From Flexivirga endophytica (GTDB lineage: Bacteria > Actinomycetota > Actinomycetes > Actinomycetales > Dermatophilaceae), in contig NZ_BMHI01000005.1 of the NCBI RefSeq assembly GCF_014640635.1, positions 310,001 to 374,000 on the forward strand: a DNA stretch of 64,000 nucleotides. The letters are read 5' to 3'. This document shows, in pieces, positions 17,742 through 25,837 of the stretch; position 1 is the stretch's first letter; each line of letters starts with the position of its first letter. The position numbers and the translations under genes are program-made. The notes beneath the pieces are model-generated. The model did no database searches. It saw only the letters and a program-made list of their open reading frames with translations, and was not told the origin of the DNA.

Positions 17742-18910
17742 CGGAAGACTCTCGGTTCGAGGATCGTCGGGATCGGGGTGAGCAGCTCGGCGAGTTGGGC
17801 GATGTCCGCGTCCACCCGGCGATGCCCGGCAGCTGCGGTGCCACCGCGCGGCGTCACCGTCCAGGACTTTTGGGCCCGAATGTCGTTGCGTGACTTGGTG
17901 ATCCAACTGTTGACCTTGGACAACTCCGGATAGCGAGGGGCGAGCAGCGGACGCAGCACCTTCAGCAGCTCGGCCGTGCCGTCCAGTTGCGCGGTTGCGT
18001 CGGCCAGCTCGGAGTGTGCGCCGTAGTCCTCGTGCCCGGTGAGTGTCTGTTGCAGGGTGTCCTCGGTTATCTCGTGGGTACGCCGCACGACATCGAGCGG
18101 CTGGAACTGCGTCGTCTTCAGCTGCTTGCCCAACGCGGTCAGGTCCGTCTCGAGCACTCCGCCGAGTCGGGCCAGCGAGGCCGGGGACTCTCCGTGCCAC
18201 AACCCGTATTCGATCCGCAACAGGCCTGTCCAGTGCGGGTCGTGGACGCCCTGGGCGAACGGGAACGCATTTCCGGCGATCGCGTCGCCGAGATCACCGA
18301 AGGCGCCATACGCCCCGCCCATGGTGTTCCACGTGCGGTTCGCCTGCTTCCACGCCGCCTGCGCAGTGTCGCGATGACCGGAGCGCAGAGCCGTCGAGAG
18401 CGACTTCGCCTCACCTTGCAGCGTCGTCAGTCGGTGTTCGACCCATTTCTGGTAGGCGATCACCTTCGGTGCGAGATCCGCCGACGTGACCGGTTGAACA
18501 CCACGCACACCCTTTGCCGCTCCGGTGACCGAGACCTTCGGGCCGTGGACCGGCGTGCCGTCGTTCACTGAGCAGACCAGGTGGTAGTCACCTGCGGACA
18601 GCGTGGTGCGCAAGACCGCCGTTGCCCCCGGGGCGAGCGGGTCGATCTCGCCATACAGCCGGCCGGATCCGTCGGCCAGAAAGACCTCTTCGGCGTTGAC
18701 ATCGGTGTTGCGGACCCGCACCTGGACGAGGCCGGCGGCGGCGCGCGACCAGCCCGCGCCGCAGTGACTGCGCGATGCCTGAGCCTCAGGCACGGCAGCG
18801 GAGGAGGAGGCGGCCGGTCCGGTGGAGCCGTCGGCCCTGCACCCGGGCAGCGACATCAGGGCGATGGCCATCGCGGCAAGCGGCCACATTCTTGGCGGCA
18901 CTCTCGTCAC
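17738..18910 (-). CDS. efeO: EfeO/EfeM-type iron-uptake lipoprotein
   Basis: A 390-residue periplasmic-face iron-binding protein. The signal peptide ends in the lipobox LPGC (Cys24), predicting a lipoprotein. An N-terminal cupredoxin-like domain (about residues 55-130, GDYHLVCSVNDG) is followed by the M75/imelysin-like helical domain (about residues 145-380) with GDAIAGNAFPFAQG, RIEYGLWHG and ITEDTLQQTLTG. EfeO delivers iron to the EfeU ferric permease in other bacteria. The start is the GTG at 18910. An in-frame GTG at 18901, 7 nt after TACTGT (18909-18914), would be leaderless and still give an intact signal peptide. It is first gene of the efeO-efeB(-phosphoesterase) unit. Confidence 0.88.
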   Translation of the reverse strand: MTRVPPRMWPLAAMAIALMSLPGCRADGSTGPAASSSAAVPEAQASRSHCGAGWSRAAAGLVQVRVRNTDVNAEEVFLADGSGRLYGEIDPLAPGATAVLRTTLSAGDYHLVCSVNDGTPVHGPKVSVTGAAKGVRGVQPVTSADLAPKVIAYQKWVEHRLTTLQGEAKSLSTALRSGHRDTAQAAWKQANRTWNTMGGAYGAFGDLGDAIAGNAFPFAQGVHDPHWTGLLRIEYGLWHGESPASLARLGGVLETDLTALGKQLKTTQFQPLDVVRRTHEITEDTLQQTLTGHEDYGAHSELADATAQLDGTAELLKVLRPLLAPRYPELSKVNSWITKSRNDIRAQKSWTVTPRGGTAAAGHRRVDADIAQLAELLTPIPTILEPRVFR

Positions 18911-19146
18911 AGTAGCGTTCGCGTCGTCACGGGATGAGCTTACGAGGCGCCCAACTTGAAAAACGTTGTCGTTGAAGGATGTTCAGGCCAGTTTGGCTGC
19001 TGTTTGCCAGCCGGTGGTCGAATTCTCAGGCTGTTGTCAGCTTCGCTGAGCGAACCGGCGAGTAATGGGTTCGGCGGGCCAGGTCACCGCCGGATATCCT
19101 GCGGTGTCTGCACCGAATCTGAGAGAACCACCCTGAAGGAGCCCCC
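18911..19146. other. divergent efeO / proS promoter region
   Basis: 236 nt without a gene, relatively A/T-rich near 18955-19070. No DtxR/IdeR or Fur box is recognisable, so iron control of efeO is not supported by an obvious operator. TATCCT at 19095-19100 is a possible proS -10, at low confidence. Confidence 0.35.
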
Positions 19147-20925
19147 GTGGCACTGCGTATGTCGACCCTGTTCCTGCGAACCCTGCGCGAGGACCCGGCC
19201 GACGCGGAGCTGCCGGGCCACAAGCTGCTGGTCCGCGCCGGCTACATCCGGCGGGTCGCGCCGGGCATCTACACCTGGCTGCCGCTCGGTATGCAGGTGC
19301 TCGGCAAGGTCGAAGCCATCGTCCGCGAGGAGATGAACCGCATCGGCAGCCAGGAGGTGAAGTTCCCGGCCTTGCTGCCGCGCGAGCCCTACGACGCGAC
19401 GGGCCGCTGGACGGAGTACGGCGACAACCTCTTCCGCCTCAAGGACCGCAAGGACGCGGACATGCTGCTGGGCCCGACGCACGAGGAGATGTTCTGCCTG
19501 ACCGTCAAGGACCTCTATTCCTCCTACAAGGACCTGCCGCTCGCCCTCTTCCAGATCCAGAACAAATACCGCGACGAGGCCCGCCCACGCGCCGGCATCC
19601 TGCGCGGCCGCGAATTCATCATGAAGGACTCCTATTCCTTCGATGTCGACCGTGCCGGCCTGCAGAAGTCGTATGACGCGCACCGCGAGGCCTACATCCG
19701 CATCTTCAACCGGTTCGGCTTCGAGTACGTGATCGTCAAAGCCGATTCGGGCGCCATGGGCGGCTCGGCGTCGGAGGAGTTCCTCGCGGTCAGCCCGCAC
19801 GGCGAGGACACCTTCGTGCGTGACGAGAGCGGGTATGCCGCCAACGTCGAGGCCGTCGAGATCGCGCAGGCCCCCGAGGTCGAAGTGACCGCCGGCCCCG
19901 CACACGTCGAGCCGACGCCCGACACGCCCACCATCGAGACGTTGGTCGCCGCGCTCAACAAGGACCACCCGCGAGCCGACGGTCGGGAGTGGACTGCCGC
20001 CGACACGCTCAAGAACGTCATCGTGATGCTGGTGCACCCCGACGGCACTCGCGAACCGCTCGCGATCGGCCTGCCGGGTGACCGTGAGGTCGATGCGAAA
20101 CGCCTCGAGGTCAAGGTCGCACCGGCCGAGGTGGAAGCCTTCGAGGAGAAGGACTTTGCGTCATACCCGATGCTCGCCAAGGGTTACATCGGACCCGGCG
20201 TGCTCGGGGAGGAGAAGGCAAGCAAGATTCGCTACCTCCTCGACCCGTCCGTCGCGGTCGGCTCGGCCTGGGTGACCGGCGCGGACGAGCACGGCAAGCA
20301 CGTCATTGATCTCGTGCACGGTCGCGACTTCACCGCGGACGGCACGATCCAGGCCGCCGAGATCCGCGAGGGCGACGCCTCACCGACGGGCCACGGCACG
20401 CTGAAGCTGGCCCGCGGCATCGAGATGGGTCACATCTTCCAGCTCGGGACGAAGTATGCCGAGGCGCTCGGCCTGAAGGTGCTCGACGAGAACGGCAAGC
20501 TGGTAACCGTCACGATGGGCTCGTACGGCGTGGGCGTGACTCGCGCGGTCGGCGCGATCGCCGAGGACAACCTGGACGACATCGGGCTCATCTGGCCGCG
20601 CAACGTGGCACCGGCGGACGTGCACGTCGTGGCGACCGGCAAGGACGAGTCCGTCTTCGTCAAGGCCGAGGAGATCGTCCGTGAGCTCGAGGCTGCCGGC
20701 GTCGAGGTGCTCTTCGACGACCGTCGCAAGGTGTCGCCGGGCGTGAAGTTCAAGGACTCCGAGCTGATCGGCGTGCCGACCATCGTGGTGATCGGCAGGG
20801 GCCTGGCCGACGGCAAGGTCGAGATCAAGGACCGTCGCTCCGGTGACCGCCGCGAGATCGCCGTCGACGACGTCGTCGCCGAGGTGACACGAGAGATCGG
20901 TGAGGAGTCGGAGGCAACCCTGTGA
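19147..20925 (+). CDS. proS: prolyl-tRNA synthetase
   Basis: Class II aminoacyl-tRNA synthetase charging tRNA-Pro. Its 592 residues match the bacterial (E. coli-like) form with an INS editing domain inserted between motifs 2 and 3. Visible parts are [20 protein letters not shown] near the N terminus, [11 protein letters not shown], the motif 2 region [20 protein letters not shown] and SYSFDVD. The insertion spans about residues 235-395. Motif 3 is [13 protein letters not shown], and a C-terminal anticodon-binding domain ends the chain. The GTG at 19147 follows AAGGAG at 6 nt, and an in-frame ATG at 19159 is less well placed. The TGA overlaps the GTG of the next gene. Confidence 0.97.
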   Translation: MALRMSTLFLRTLREDPADAELPGHKLLVRAGYIRRVAPGIYTWLPLGMQVLGKVEAIVREEMNRIGSQEVKFPALLPREPYDATGRWTEYGDNLFRLKDRKDADMLLGPTHEEMFCLTVKDLYSSYKDLPLALFQIQNKYRDEARPRAGILRGREFIMKDSYSFDVDRAGLQKSYDAHREAYIRIFNRFGFEYVIVKADSGAMGGSASEEFLAVSPHGEDTFVRDESGYAANVEAVEIAQAPEVEVTAGPAHVEPTPDTPTIETLVAALNKDHPRADGREWTAADTLKNVIVMLVHPDGTREPLAIGLPGDREVDAKRLEVKVAPAEVEAFEEKDFASYPMLAKGYIGPGVLGEEKASKIRYLLDPSVAVGSAWVTGADEHGKHVIDLVHGRDFTADGTIQAAEIREGDASPTGHGTLKLARGIEMGHIFQLGTKYAEALGLKVLDENGKLVTVTMGSYGVGVTRAVGAIAEDNLDDIGLIWPRNVAPADVHVVATGKDESVFVKAEEIVRELEAAGVEVLFDDRRKVSPGVKFKDSELIGVPTIVVIGRGLADGKVEIKDRRSGDRREIAVDDVVAEVTREIGEESEATL

Positions 20926-21626
20926 GCGCCGTCGAGGCCGTCATCTTCGACTGGGGCGGCACGCTGACGCCTTGGCACGACATCGATTTCGAGGCCGAGG
21001 CCATGTCGTATGCCGCCGCCTACGGCGATCCGGCCCTCGCCGAACGCTTGCTCGACGCGACCATGACCGCGTGGGCCCGCGCTCGCGCGGAGCACAGCAG
21101 CGCCCGCATCGAGGAGATCCTGGTCGCGGCCGGGGCGGACGTCCACGGCGCCGAGCACCTGGCGGCGCTCACGGCGTACCGGGAGTTCTGGGAGCCGCAC
21201 ACGCAGACCGATCCGCAGGTTCCTCAGGTGTGGAAAGCCCTGCGCGACAGCGGGATTCGTGTCGGCGTGCTGTCCAACACGATCTGGGACCGTGACTACC
21301 ACCGCGGCATCTTCGAGCGGGACGGCGTGCTCGACCTGATCGACGGCGACGTCTACTCCAGCGAGATCCCGTGGGTGAAGCCGCATCACGAGGCGTTCCG
21401 TGCCGCGGCCGACGCCGTCCGGGTCGATCCGGCCAAGTGCGTCTATGTCGGCGACCGGCTCTTCGAGGACGTGCACGGCCCGCAGCAGGTCGGGATGCGC
21501 GCGATCTGGATTCCGCACTCGGTGTTGCCGGATGCGCAGGTCGTGCCGACCGACGCAGAACCCGATGCCGTCGCGCACGAGCTGCTCGACGTCGTGGCCG
21601 TCGTCCGCCGATGGATGGACAGCTGA
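20922..21626 (+). CDS. HAD-superfamily hydrolase
   Basis: A 234-residue haloacid-dehalogenase-like phosphatase. Motif I is [14 protein letters not shown]: the nucleophile is the Asp of FDWGGTLT, and the second position is Gly rather than the usual Asp of DxDGT, a known variant. A helical cap follows, then motif [12 protein letters not shown], a Lys region [13 protein letters not shown] and motif [16 protein letters not shown]. Substrate unknown. The GTG start overlaps the proS stop (GTGA), so the enzyme is coupled to proS. The functional link between them is not known. Confidence 0.88.
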   Translation: MSAVEAVIFDWGGTLTPWHDIDFEAEAMSYAAAYGDPALAERLLDATMTAWARARAEHSSARIEEILVAAGADVHGAEHLAALTAYREFWEPHTQTDPQVPQVWKALRDSGIRVGVLSNTIWDRDYHRGIFERDGVLDLIDGDVYSSEIPWVKPHHEAFRAAADAVRVDPAKCVYVGDRLFEDVHGPQQVGMRAIWIPHSVLPDAQVVPTDAEPDAVAHELLDVVAVVRRWMDS

Positions 21627-21675
21627 CTCACAGCTGACACCGAGCTGGCGTGTCACTCTCGACAGGCCCGTCGAT

Positions 21676-21681
21676 TAGTCT
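21676..21681 (+). promoter_or_regulatory. -10 box, leaderless start of the MauE-like gene
   Basis: TAGTCT, 7 nt, then GTG at 21689; this decides that start against an in-frame GTG at 21650. Confidence 0.45.
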
Positions 21682-21688
21682 GTCCCGC

Positions 21689-22201
21689 GTGGCAGAGCAG
21701 ACCGAGTCGGTGTCGTCCAGCGTGAACACACGGGCCAAGTGGCACCAGCACCCGGCGATGGAGTGGGTCGGAGTGGCCGCTCGGTTGATCCTCGGCCTCA
21801 CCTATCTCGTCGCAGGCGTGCTCAAGGCACGTGACCTGGAGTCGACCAAGCTGGACACCCGGGCGTTCCGCATCCTGCCCTACGACCTCGCGAACATCTG
21901 GGGCACCTTCATGCCGTTCCTCGAGATCATCCTGGGCCTGCTGTTGATCGCGGGCCTGATGACTCGTATGACGGCGGTCCTCGGCGGGTTGCTGATGATC
22001 GCGTTCATCATCGGGATCAGCTCGGTGTGGGCGCGCGGCATCGTCATCCAGTGCGGCTGCTTCGGCAGCAATGGCAAGCTGCCGACCACAGCGGCATACA
22101 AGTGGGACATCCTGCGTGACGTCGGGCTCCTGCTCTGCGCGGCCTGGCTGGTGATCTGGCCACGCACCAAGCTGAGCGTCGACCGCGCTCTCTGGGGCTG
22201 A
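21689..22201 (+). CDS. MauE/DoxX-family redox-associated membrane protein
   Basis: 170 residues with four predicted transmembrane helices (LILGLTYLVAGVLKARDL, FLEIILGLLLIAGL, AVLGGLLMIAFIIGISSVWA, VGLLLCAAWLVIW). A conserved external-loop cysteine motif VIQCGCFGSNGKL is typical of MauE/DoxX proteins, which pass electrons to extracytoplasmic thioredoxin-like proteins. The two DsbA-like proteins immediately downstream fit that role: this protein is the likely membrane electron carrier for them. The GTG at 21689 is preceded by TAGTCT at 7 nt. Direction of electron flow (oxidising or reducing) is not determinable here. Confidence 0.8.
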   Translation: MAEQTESVSSSVNTRAKWHQHPAMEWVGVAARLILGLTYLVAGVLKARDLESTKLDTRAFRILPYDLANIWGTFMPFLEIILGLLLIAGLMTRMTAVLGGLLMIAFIIGISSVWARGIVIQCGCFGSNGKLPTTAAYKWDILRDVGLLLCAAWLVIWPRTKLSVDRALWG

Positions 22202-22213
22202 CGGCGCGCGCCG

Positions 22214-22981
22214 ATGCCACGACCTGACTCCCGCGCGCCCGCGGCCAAGATCTCCACGACCGGTCCCTCGAAGCTCGTCTTCGGTGGCGCCCTCGCCGTC
22301 GCGCTGCTGGCGGCCATCGTGATCGCCGTGCTGCTCAATCGTCCTGCCTCGCACGAGCCGTATGCCGGGCCGGTGCCGACCGGCGGCACCAAAGGCGCCA
22401 ACGGGCTCAACCCCTATTCGTCGCTGACGGTGCGCACTGGTGTGCCGACCGTGGACGTCTATGAGGACTTCCAGTGCCCGTTCTGCAAGCAACTCGAGAC
22501 GCAGAACGGCGAGGCGATGCTCGCGCAGGCCGAGGCCGGCAAGATCCGGCTCGTCTGGCATCCGGTGACATTTCTCGAGGACAACCTCAAGAACGCACCG
22601 TCCTCCACGATCGCCGCCAACGGCCTCTACTGCGCGGCGGACGCCGGAAAGGCGGCGACATACCACCGGGCGGCGTTCGCGGGGCAGCCGAAGAAGGAAG
22701 GCGACGGCTTCTCCGTCGCCGACATCAAGAAGTTCGGGAAGCAGGCCGGCATCAAGGGTGCCGCGCTGACGACGTTCGACCGTTGCGTCGACAAGGGCAC
22801 GTATGACGGCTACGTGTCCGCCACCGCGGACCGCGCGTCGCGGGACGACGTGAACTCCACTCCGAGCGTCTTCATCGACGGCGAAGAACTCTCGCCGACC
22901 AAGAACTCGAAGGAATACGGCAAACTGCTCAACGAGCCGAACTCCTTCGACTCGGTGATCGTTGCGGTGACCGAGAAGTGA
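22214..22981 (+). CDS. membrane-anchored DsbA-like thioredoxin-fold protein (copy 1)
   Basis: 255 residues. A short basic N terminus, one transmembrane anchor (LVFGGALAVALLAAIVIAVL, about residues 20-40) and an extracytoplasmic thioredoxin_4/DsbA domain with the active site CPFC (Cys88, Cys91) in YEDFQCPFC. A further conserved cis-Pro region STPSVFIDGEEL lies near the C terminus. It is probably a disulfide oxidoreductase or isomerase acting on secreted proteins. It starts 12 nt after the MauE-like gene and is paralogous to the next gene along its whole length, apparently a tandem duplication. The dipeptide between the cysteines differs (PF here, PI in copy 2), which usually changes redox potential. 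Confidence 0.9.
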   Translation: MPRPDSRAPAAKISTTGPSKLVFGGALAVALLAAIVIAVLLNRPASHEPYAGPVPTGGTKGANGLNPYSSLTVRTGVPTVDVYEDFQCPFCKQLETQNGEAMLAQAEAGKIRLVWHPVTFLEDNLKNAPSSTIAANGLYCAADAGKAATYHRAAFAGQPKKEGDGFSVADIKKFGKQAGIKGAALTTFDRCVDKGTYDGYVSATADRASRDDVNSTPSVFIDGEELSPTKNSKEYGKLLNEPNSFDSVIVAVTEK

Positions 22982-23041
22982 ACCCGCCGCCCGCGGCCAG
23001 CTACGTGATTGCAGTTTCAAATAACAAGTTAAGGTGACTCC

Positions 23042-23821
23042 ATGCCACGCCCTGATGCATCGCAGAAACTCGCTGCCTCCAAGCCGAAGGACGGCCCCTC
23101 CAAGGGGCTGATCGGCGGCATCATCGCCGCAGTGATCGTGGTGGTGGTGATCGTTGCGGTGTTCGTCACGCAGGCGAACAAGAGCAGTTCCTTCGCCGGC
23201 TCGGTCCCCAAGGGCGGGACCGACAACGCTGATGGGCTGCGCGCCTACCCGGACGTGAAGCTGAAGTCCGGTGCGCCGACCGTCGACCTCTACGAGGACT
23301 TCCAGTGCCCGATCTGCAACGACCTGGAGAAGTCCAACGGCGAACAGATCCTGAAGATGGCCAAGGACGGTCAGGTCAAGGTCGTCTGGCACCTGATGAC
23401 GTTCCTCGAGGACAACTTCCGCAACCAGCCGGCTTCCACGATCGCCGCCAACGGTCTCTACTGCGCGGCCGACGCCGGCAAGGCCGCCGAGTACCACACG
23501 AAGGCCTTCGCGGGACAGCGTCCGGAGCAGCAGGAGGCGCAGGGTGACTCGTTCACCAAGGCGGACATCAAGAAGTACGGCAAGCAGGCCGGCATCGCCG
23601 GTGCCAAGCTGACGAAGTTCAACTCCTGCGTCGACAAGGGCTCCTACAACAAATACGTCAAGTCGACGATGGACAAAGCCGGCAAGAACGGCGTGACGGG
23701 CACCCCCACGCTTTTCATCAACGGTGACGAATACTCGTCCAGCAAGCACAAGGCCGAATACTCGCAGCTGCTCGGCACCAAGGACTCCTTCAAGAAGATC
23801 CTGGAGAAGGCGACCAAGTAG
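23042..23821 (+). CDS. membrane-anchored DsbA-like thioredoxin-fold protein (copy 2)
   Basis: 259 residues with the same architecture as the preceding gene: basic N terminus, one transmembrane helix (about residues 22-42), DsbA-type domain with active site CPIC (Cys89, Cys92), and GTPTLFINGDEY as the cis-Pro strand. Long shared blocks such as STIAANGLYCAADAGKAA show recent common ancestry with copy 1. The ATG at 23042 has AAGGTGA 5 nt upstream. The 60-nt gap before it is unusually A/T-rich (near 23012-23032) and may hold an additional promoter. A strong hairpin follows the stop codon. Confidence 0.9.
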   Translation: MPRPDASQKLAASKPKDGPSKGLIGGIIAAVIVVVVIVAVFVTQANKSSSFAGSVPKGGTDNADGLRAYPDVKLKSGAPTVDLYEDFQCPICNDLEKSNGEQILKMAKDGQVKVVWHLMTFLEDNFRNQPASTIAANGLYCAADAGKAAEYHTKAFAGQRPEQQEAQGDSFTKADIKKYGKQAGIAGAKLTKFNSCVDKGSYNKYVKSTMDKAGKNGVTGTPTLFINGDEYSSSKHKAEYSQLLGTKDSFKKILEKATK

Positions 23822-23837
23822 TCGTTCCGGATCGGCA

Positions 23838-23872
23838 CGATGGCCCGCACCGCTCGGCGGTGCGGGCCATCG
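23838..23872. terminator. perfect 15-bp hairpin, bidirectional terminator
   Basis: CGATGGCCCGCACCG / CGGTGCGGGCCATCG around the 5-nt loop CTCGG, between the convergent DsbA-2 and kinase-like genes. It is followed by TTCGT rather than a long U tract. Confidence 0.85.
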
Positions 23873-23887
23873 TTCGTCAAGCGGTCA

Positions 23888-24808
23888 TCACTCCGTCATC
23901 GTCTTCGCGGCGGCGATCCAGCGCGACAACTCCGCATTGCCGGGGTGCGGCTCCTCGGCCTCCCAGATCGCGTTCGTGACCAGCCGGACGAAGCTCCAGG
24001 ACCTGGCGCGGTCCTCGTCGATGCCGGCGGCCTCGCTGACGAGTCCGAGTCGGAGCCGCAGGTGCGCCCGCAGGTTGTATGCCGCGCTGGCCTCGTCCCA
24101 GCGGTTCCACAGCACCGGCGCGACGGCGAACGCCCACTCGCCGGACAGCGGCTTGGGGTCGATCGCCAGCCAGGGTTCACGCCGCGCAGCCAGTACGTTC
24201 TGGAAGTGCAGGTCCTGATGGATCAACCGGCCGTCGCAGCCGTCCCGTAGATCGGCCAGCAGGCTCGCCGCCTGCTCGGTCAAGCGGCGGGGGACAAGTG
24301 GGGAACCGTTGCGGCACAACGGGATCCAGCGATCGATCTCATCGCTGAGCCGGGTGAACTGCGGCGTTGCTGGCCGGTCGAGGCGCCGCATCAGGCCACC
24401 GATGACCTCGCACGCCTCGAGCAGTTCGGGTGCGTCGAGGTTGCGGTCGTGGACCAGCGGTTCGAGCAACATCGCCCACCGGGCCGGGTCGGCCGCGAGC
24501 AGCCGGACGGCACCCTGACCGGCCCAGCTCTGCAATGCCAGGTGTTCCAGCCGGGCTTCCTCGTGTGGCCAGCTGACCTTCAGAACCACCGGCTCCCGGT
24601 CGCGATGGCACGGTATGACGACGGCGCAGACCCCGTGCCAGACCGGGCCGTCGGCCACGAGGTCCCATTCGTCGGCGAGCTCGGCTACCTGCGCCGGCAG
24701 GTGCGCCAGCCAGTCGTCCCCGCCGACCTTCGGCTCGGCGGGGCGACCCTGCACCACCTCCCGGAACGCGTCCGGGATGCTCGGTGCGAAGTCGTGCAGG
24801 TCGGTCAC
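23888..24808 (-). CDS. aminoglycoside/hydroxyurea phosphotransferase-family kinase (APH(6)-like)
   Basis: A 306-residue protein kinase-like fold enzyme of the PF04655 type that includes streptomycin 6-phosphotransferases. Landmarks are VVLKVSWPHEEARLEHLALQ (nucleotide-binding Lys and Glu), the catalytic loop LIHQDLHFQNVL (Asp and Asn in place; HQD rather than HGD) and AIDPKPLSGE as the metal-binding DPK motif. Residues to about 300 match the family length. Whether it phosphorylates streptomycin or another small alcohol is unknown: chromosomal copies in soil actinobacteria are often not resistance determinants. The GTG start overlaps the TGA of the DUF4439 gene, so they are coupled. Confidence 0.82.
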   Translation of the reverse strand: MTDLHDFAPSIPDAFREVVQGRPAEPKVGGDDWLAHLPAQVAELADEWDLVADGPVWHGVCAVVIPCHRDREPVVLKVSWPHEEARLEHLALQSWAGQGAVRLLAADPARWAMLLEPLVHDRNLDAPELLEACEVIGGLMRRLDRPATPQFTRLSDEIDRWIPLCRNGSPLVPRRLTEQAASLLADLRDGCDGRLIHQDLHFQNVLAARREPWLAIDPKPLSGEWAFAVAPVLWNRWDEASAAYNLRAHLRLRLGLVSEAAGIDEDRARSWSFVRLVTNAIWEAEEPHPGNAELSRWIAAAKTMTE

Positions 24809-25722
24809 TTGAGGCCTGGGAAGGGCGCGGGTTTAGCGCCCCACCGCCACGACTGCGCGGTGGCGTCCGCCCAGAGCGTGGTCAGCCCGATGAACGCACC
24901 GCGGTCGCCGCGGGTCGCGGCGACCTGGTCCGCGCAGGCCGAGATGAGGTCGGTCAGCACGCGCTGTGCGAGAGCGCGGCGCCGTGCGTCGGTCGTCGGC
25001 TGCACCGGCAGTGTGAAGCCGTCGGGGGAGGGCGGCACGTCCTTGCCGAGCGATGCTTCCCAGGTCGCGCGTGTCGCACGCAGCGGAGTCAGGGTGGCCT
25101 CGGCGGTCTTGCGCTCGTTCATGGCTGTCTTGGCGATGATCACCTCGAACGCATAGATCGCCGAACGCAACGACGGCAGGATCGCCCTCACCTGCTCCGC
25201 CTCCGGTGTCGTGCCGCCGGAGGGTTCGACATACCCACCGAGCACGTGGGCTGCGGCGTTCTGGGTGACGGCGACAGCTGCGGCCATCGGGAGGTTGCGG
25301 GCGGTGAGGCCGGCGAGAGAGCCGATCTGCCGGGCGTTGATCCGCTCGGCGCTCCTGTAGTCGACGAGATCGCCATGCGCACCGGTCGAGCTGTAGTGGT
25401 AGTTCGGCACCTTCATGCCCTGGGTCGACATGACCTCGGTGAGTCGCTTCGCCTGGGCGAGGTGCATCGCCCTGAGTTCGGCAGCCCACGGGTCGGACTC
25501 CGGCGCGTCAGTGGTCGCGGTCGCCGTCTTGCGTAACATGAAGAACAGCCGCTCGAGTGGCTTCTGGTCGACCGGTGGCTCCTGCTTCTTGATGCCGGGA
25601 ATGTGAGGCGCATCACCTTCGAGCCGTATGCCGCAGCCGGACAACGTGGCGACCGACCCGGCCAGCGCGGCGGTGATGACCGCGCGTCGGCGCAAGGTGG
25701 CGCGGTCTTCGGCGTTCGGCAT
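24805..25722 (-). CDS. DUF4439 ferritin-like-domain lipoprotein
   Basis: 305 residues. The N terminus has a twin-arginine-like TLRRRAVITAALAGSVATLS run ending in the lipobox LSGC, so it is probably exported and lipid-anchored. The second half is the helical DUF4439 ferritin-like domain with AAHVLGGYVEPSGG and IYAFEVIIAKTAMNERKTAE. Metal binding is possible but the ligands are not obvious. The frame extends upstream to 25944; I chose ATG 25722 because GAGG lies 9 nt before it, and the ATG at 25731 would overlap that site. Its stop overlaps the kinase-like gene. In mycobacteria similar genes lie near rimP and proS, as here. Confidence 0.75.
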   Translation of the reverse strand: MPNAEDRATLRRRAVITAALAGSVATLSGCGIRLEGDAPHIPGIKKQEPPVDQKPLERLFFMLRKTATATTDAPESDPWAAELRAMHLAQAKRLTEVMSTQGMKVPNYHYSSTGAHGDLVDYRSAERINARQIGSLAGLTARNLPMAAAVAVTQNAAAHVLGGYVEPSGGTTPEAEQVRAILPSLRSAIYAFEVIIAKTAMNERKTAEATLTPLRATRATWEASLGKDVPPSPDGFTLPVQPTTDARRRALAQRVLTDLISACADQVAATRGDRGAFIGLTTLWADATAQSWRWGAKPAPFPGLK

Positions 25723-25797
25723 GTTCGTCATCCTCGCACGCACGCGTTTCAACAGGTGGACGCACCTCGGCGCGTGGTTGCGCCAATCCGTGGGCAT

Positions 25798-25830
25798 CAT
25801 TTGACGTTTTGCATCGCCAAATGGAACGTT
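25798..25830 (+). promoter_or_regulatory. sulfur-operon promoter with overlapping inverted repeat
   Basis: TTGACG (25801-25806), an 18-nt spacer, AACGTT (25825-25830), then 7 nt to the sir GTG at 25838, consistent with a leaderless transcript. A 6-bp inverted repeat CATTTG/CAAATG (25798-25803 and 25818-25823) spans the -35 and spacer and could be a repressor site. The regulator is unknown. Confidence 0.5.
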
Positions 25831-25837
25831 ATGTGTC

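Noticed and set aside
18911-19146. DtxR/IdeR box controlling efeO.
   Set aside because: No TTAGGTTAG-like palindrome present; iron control not supported by sequence.
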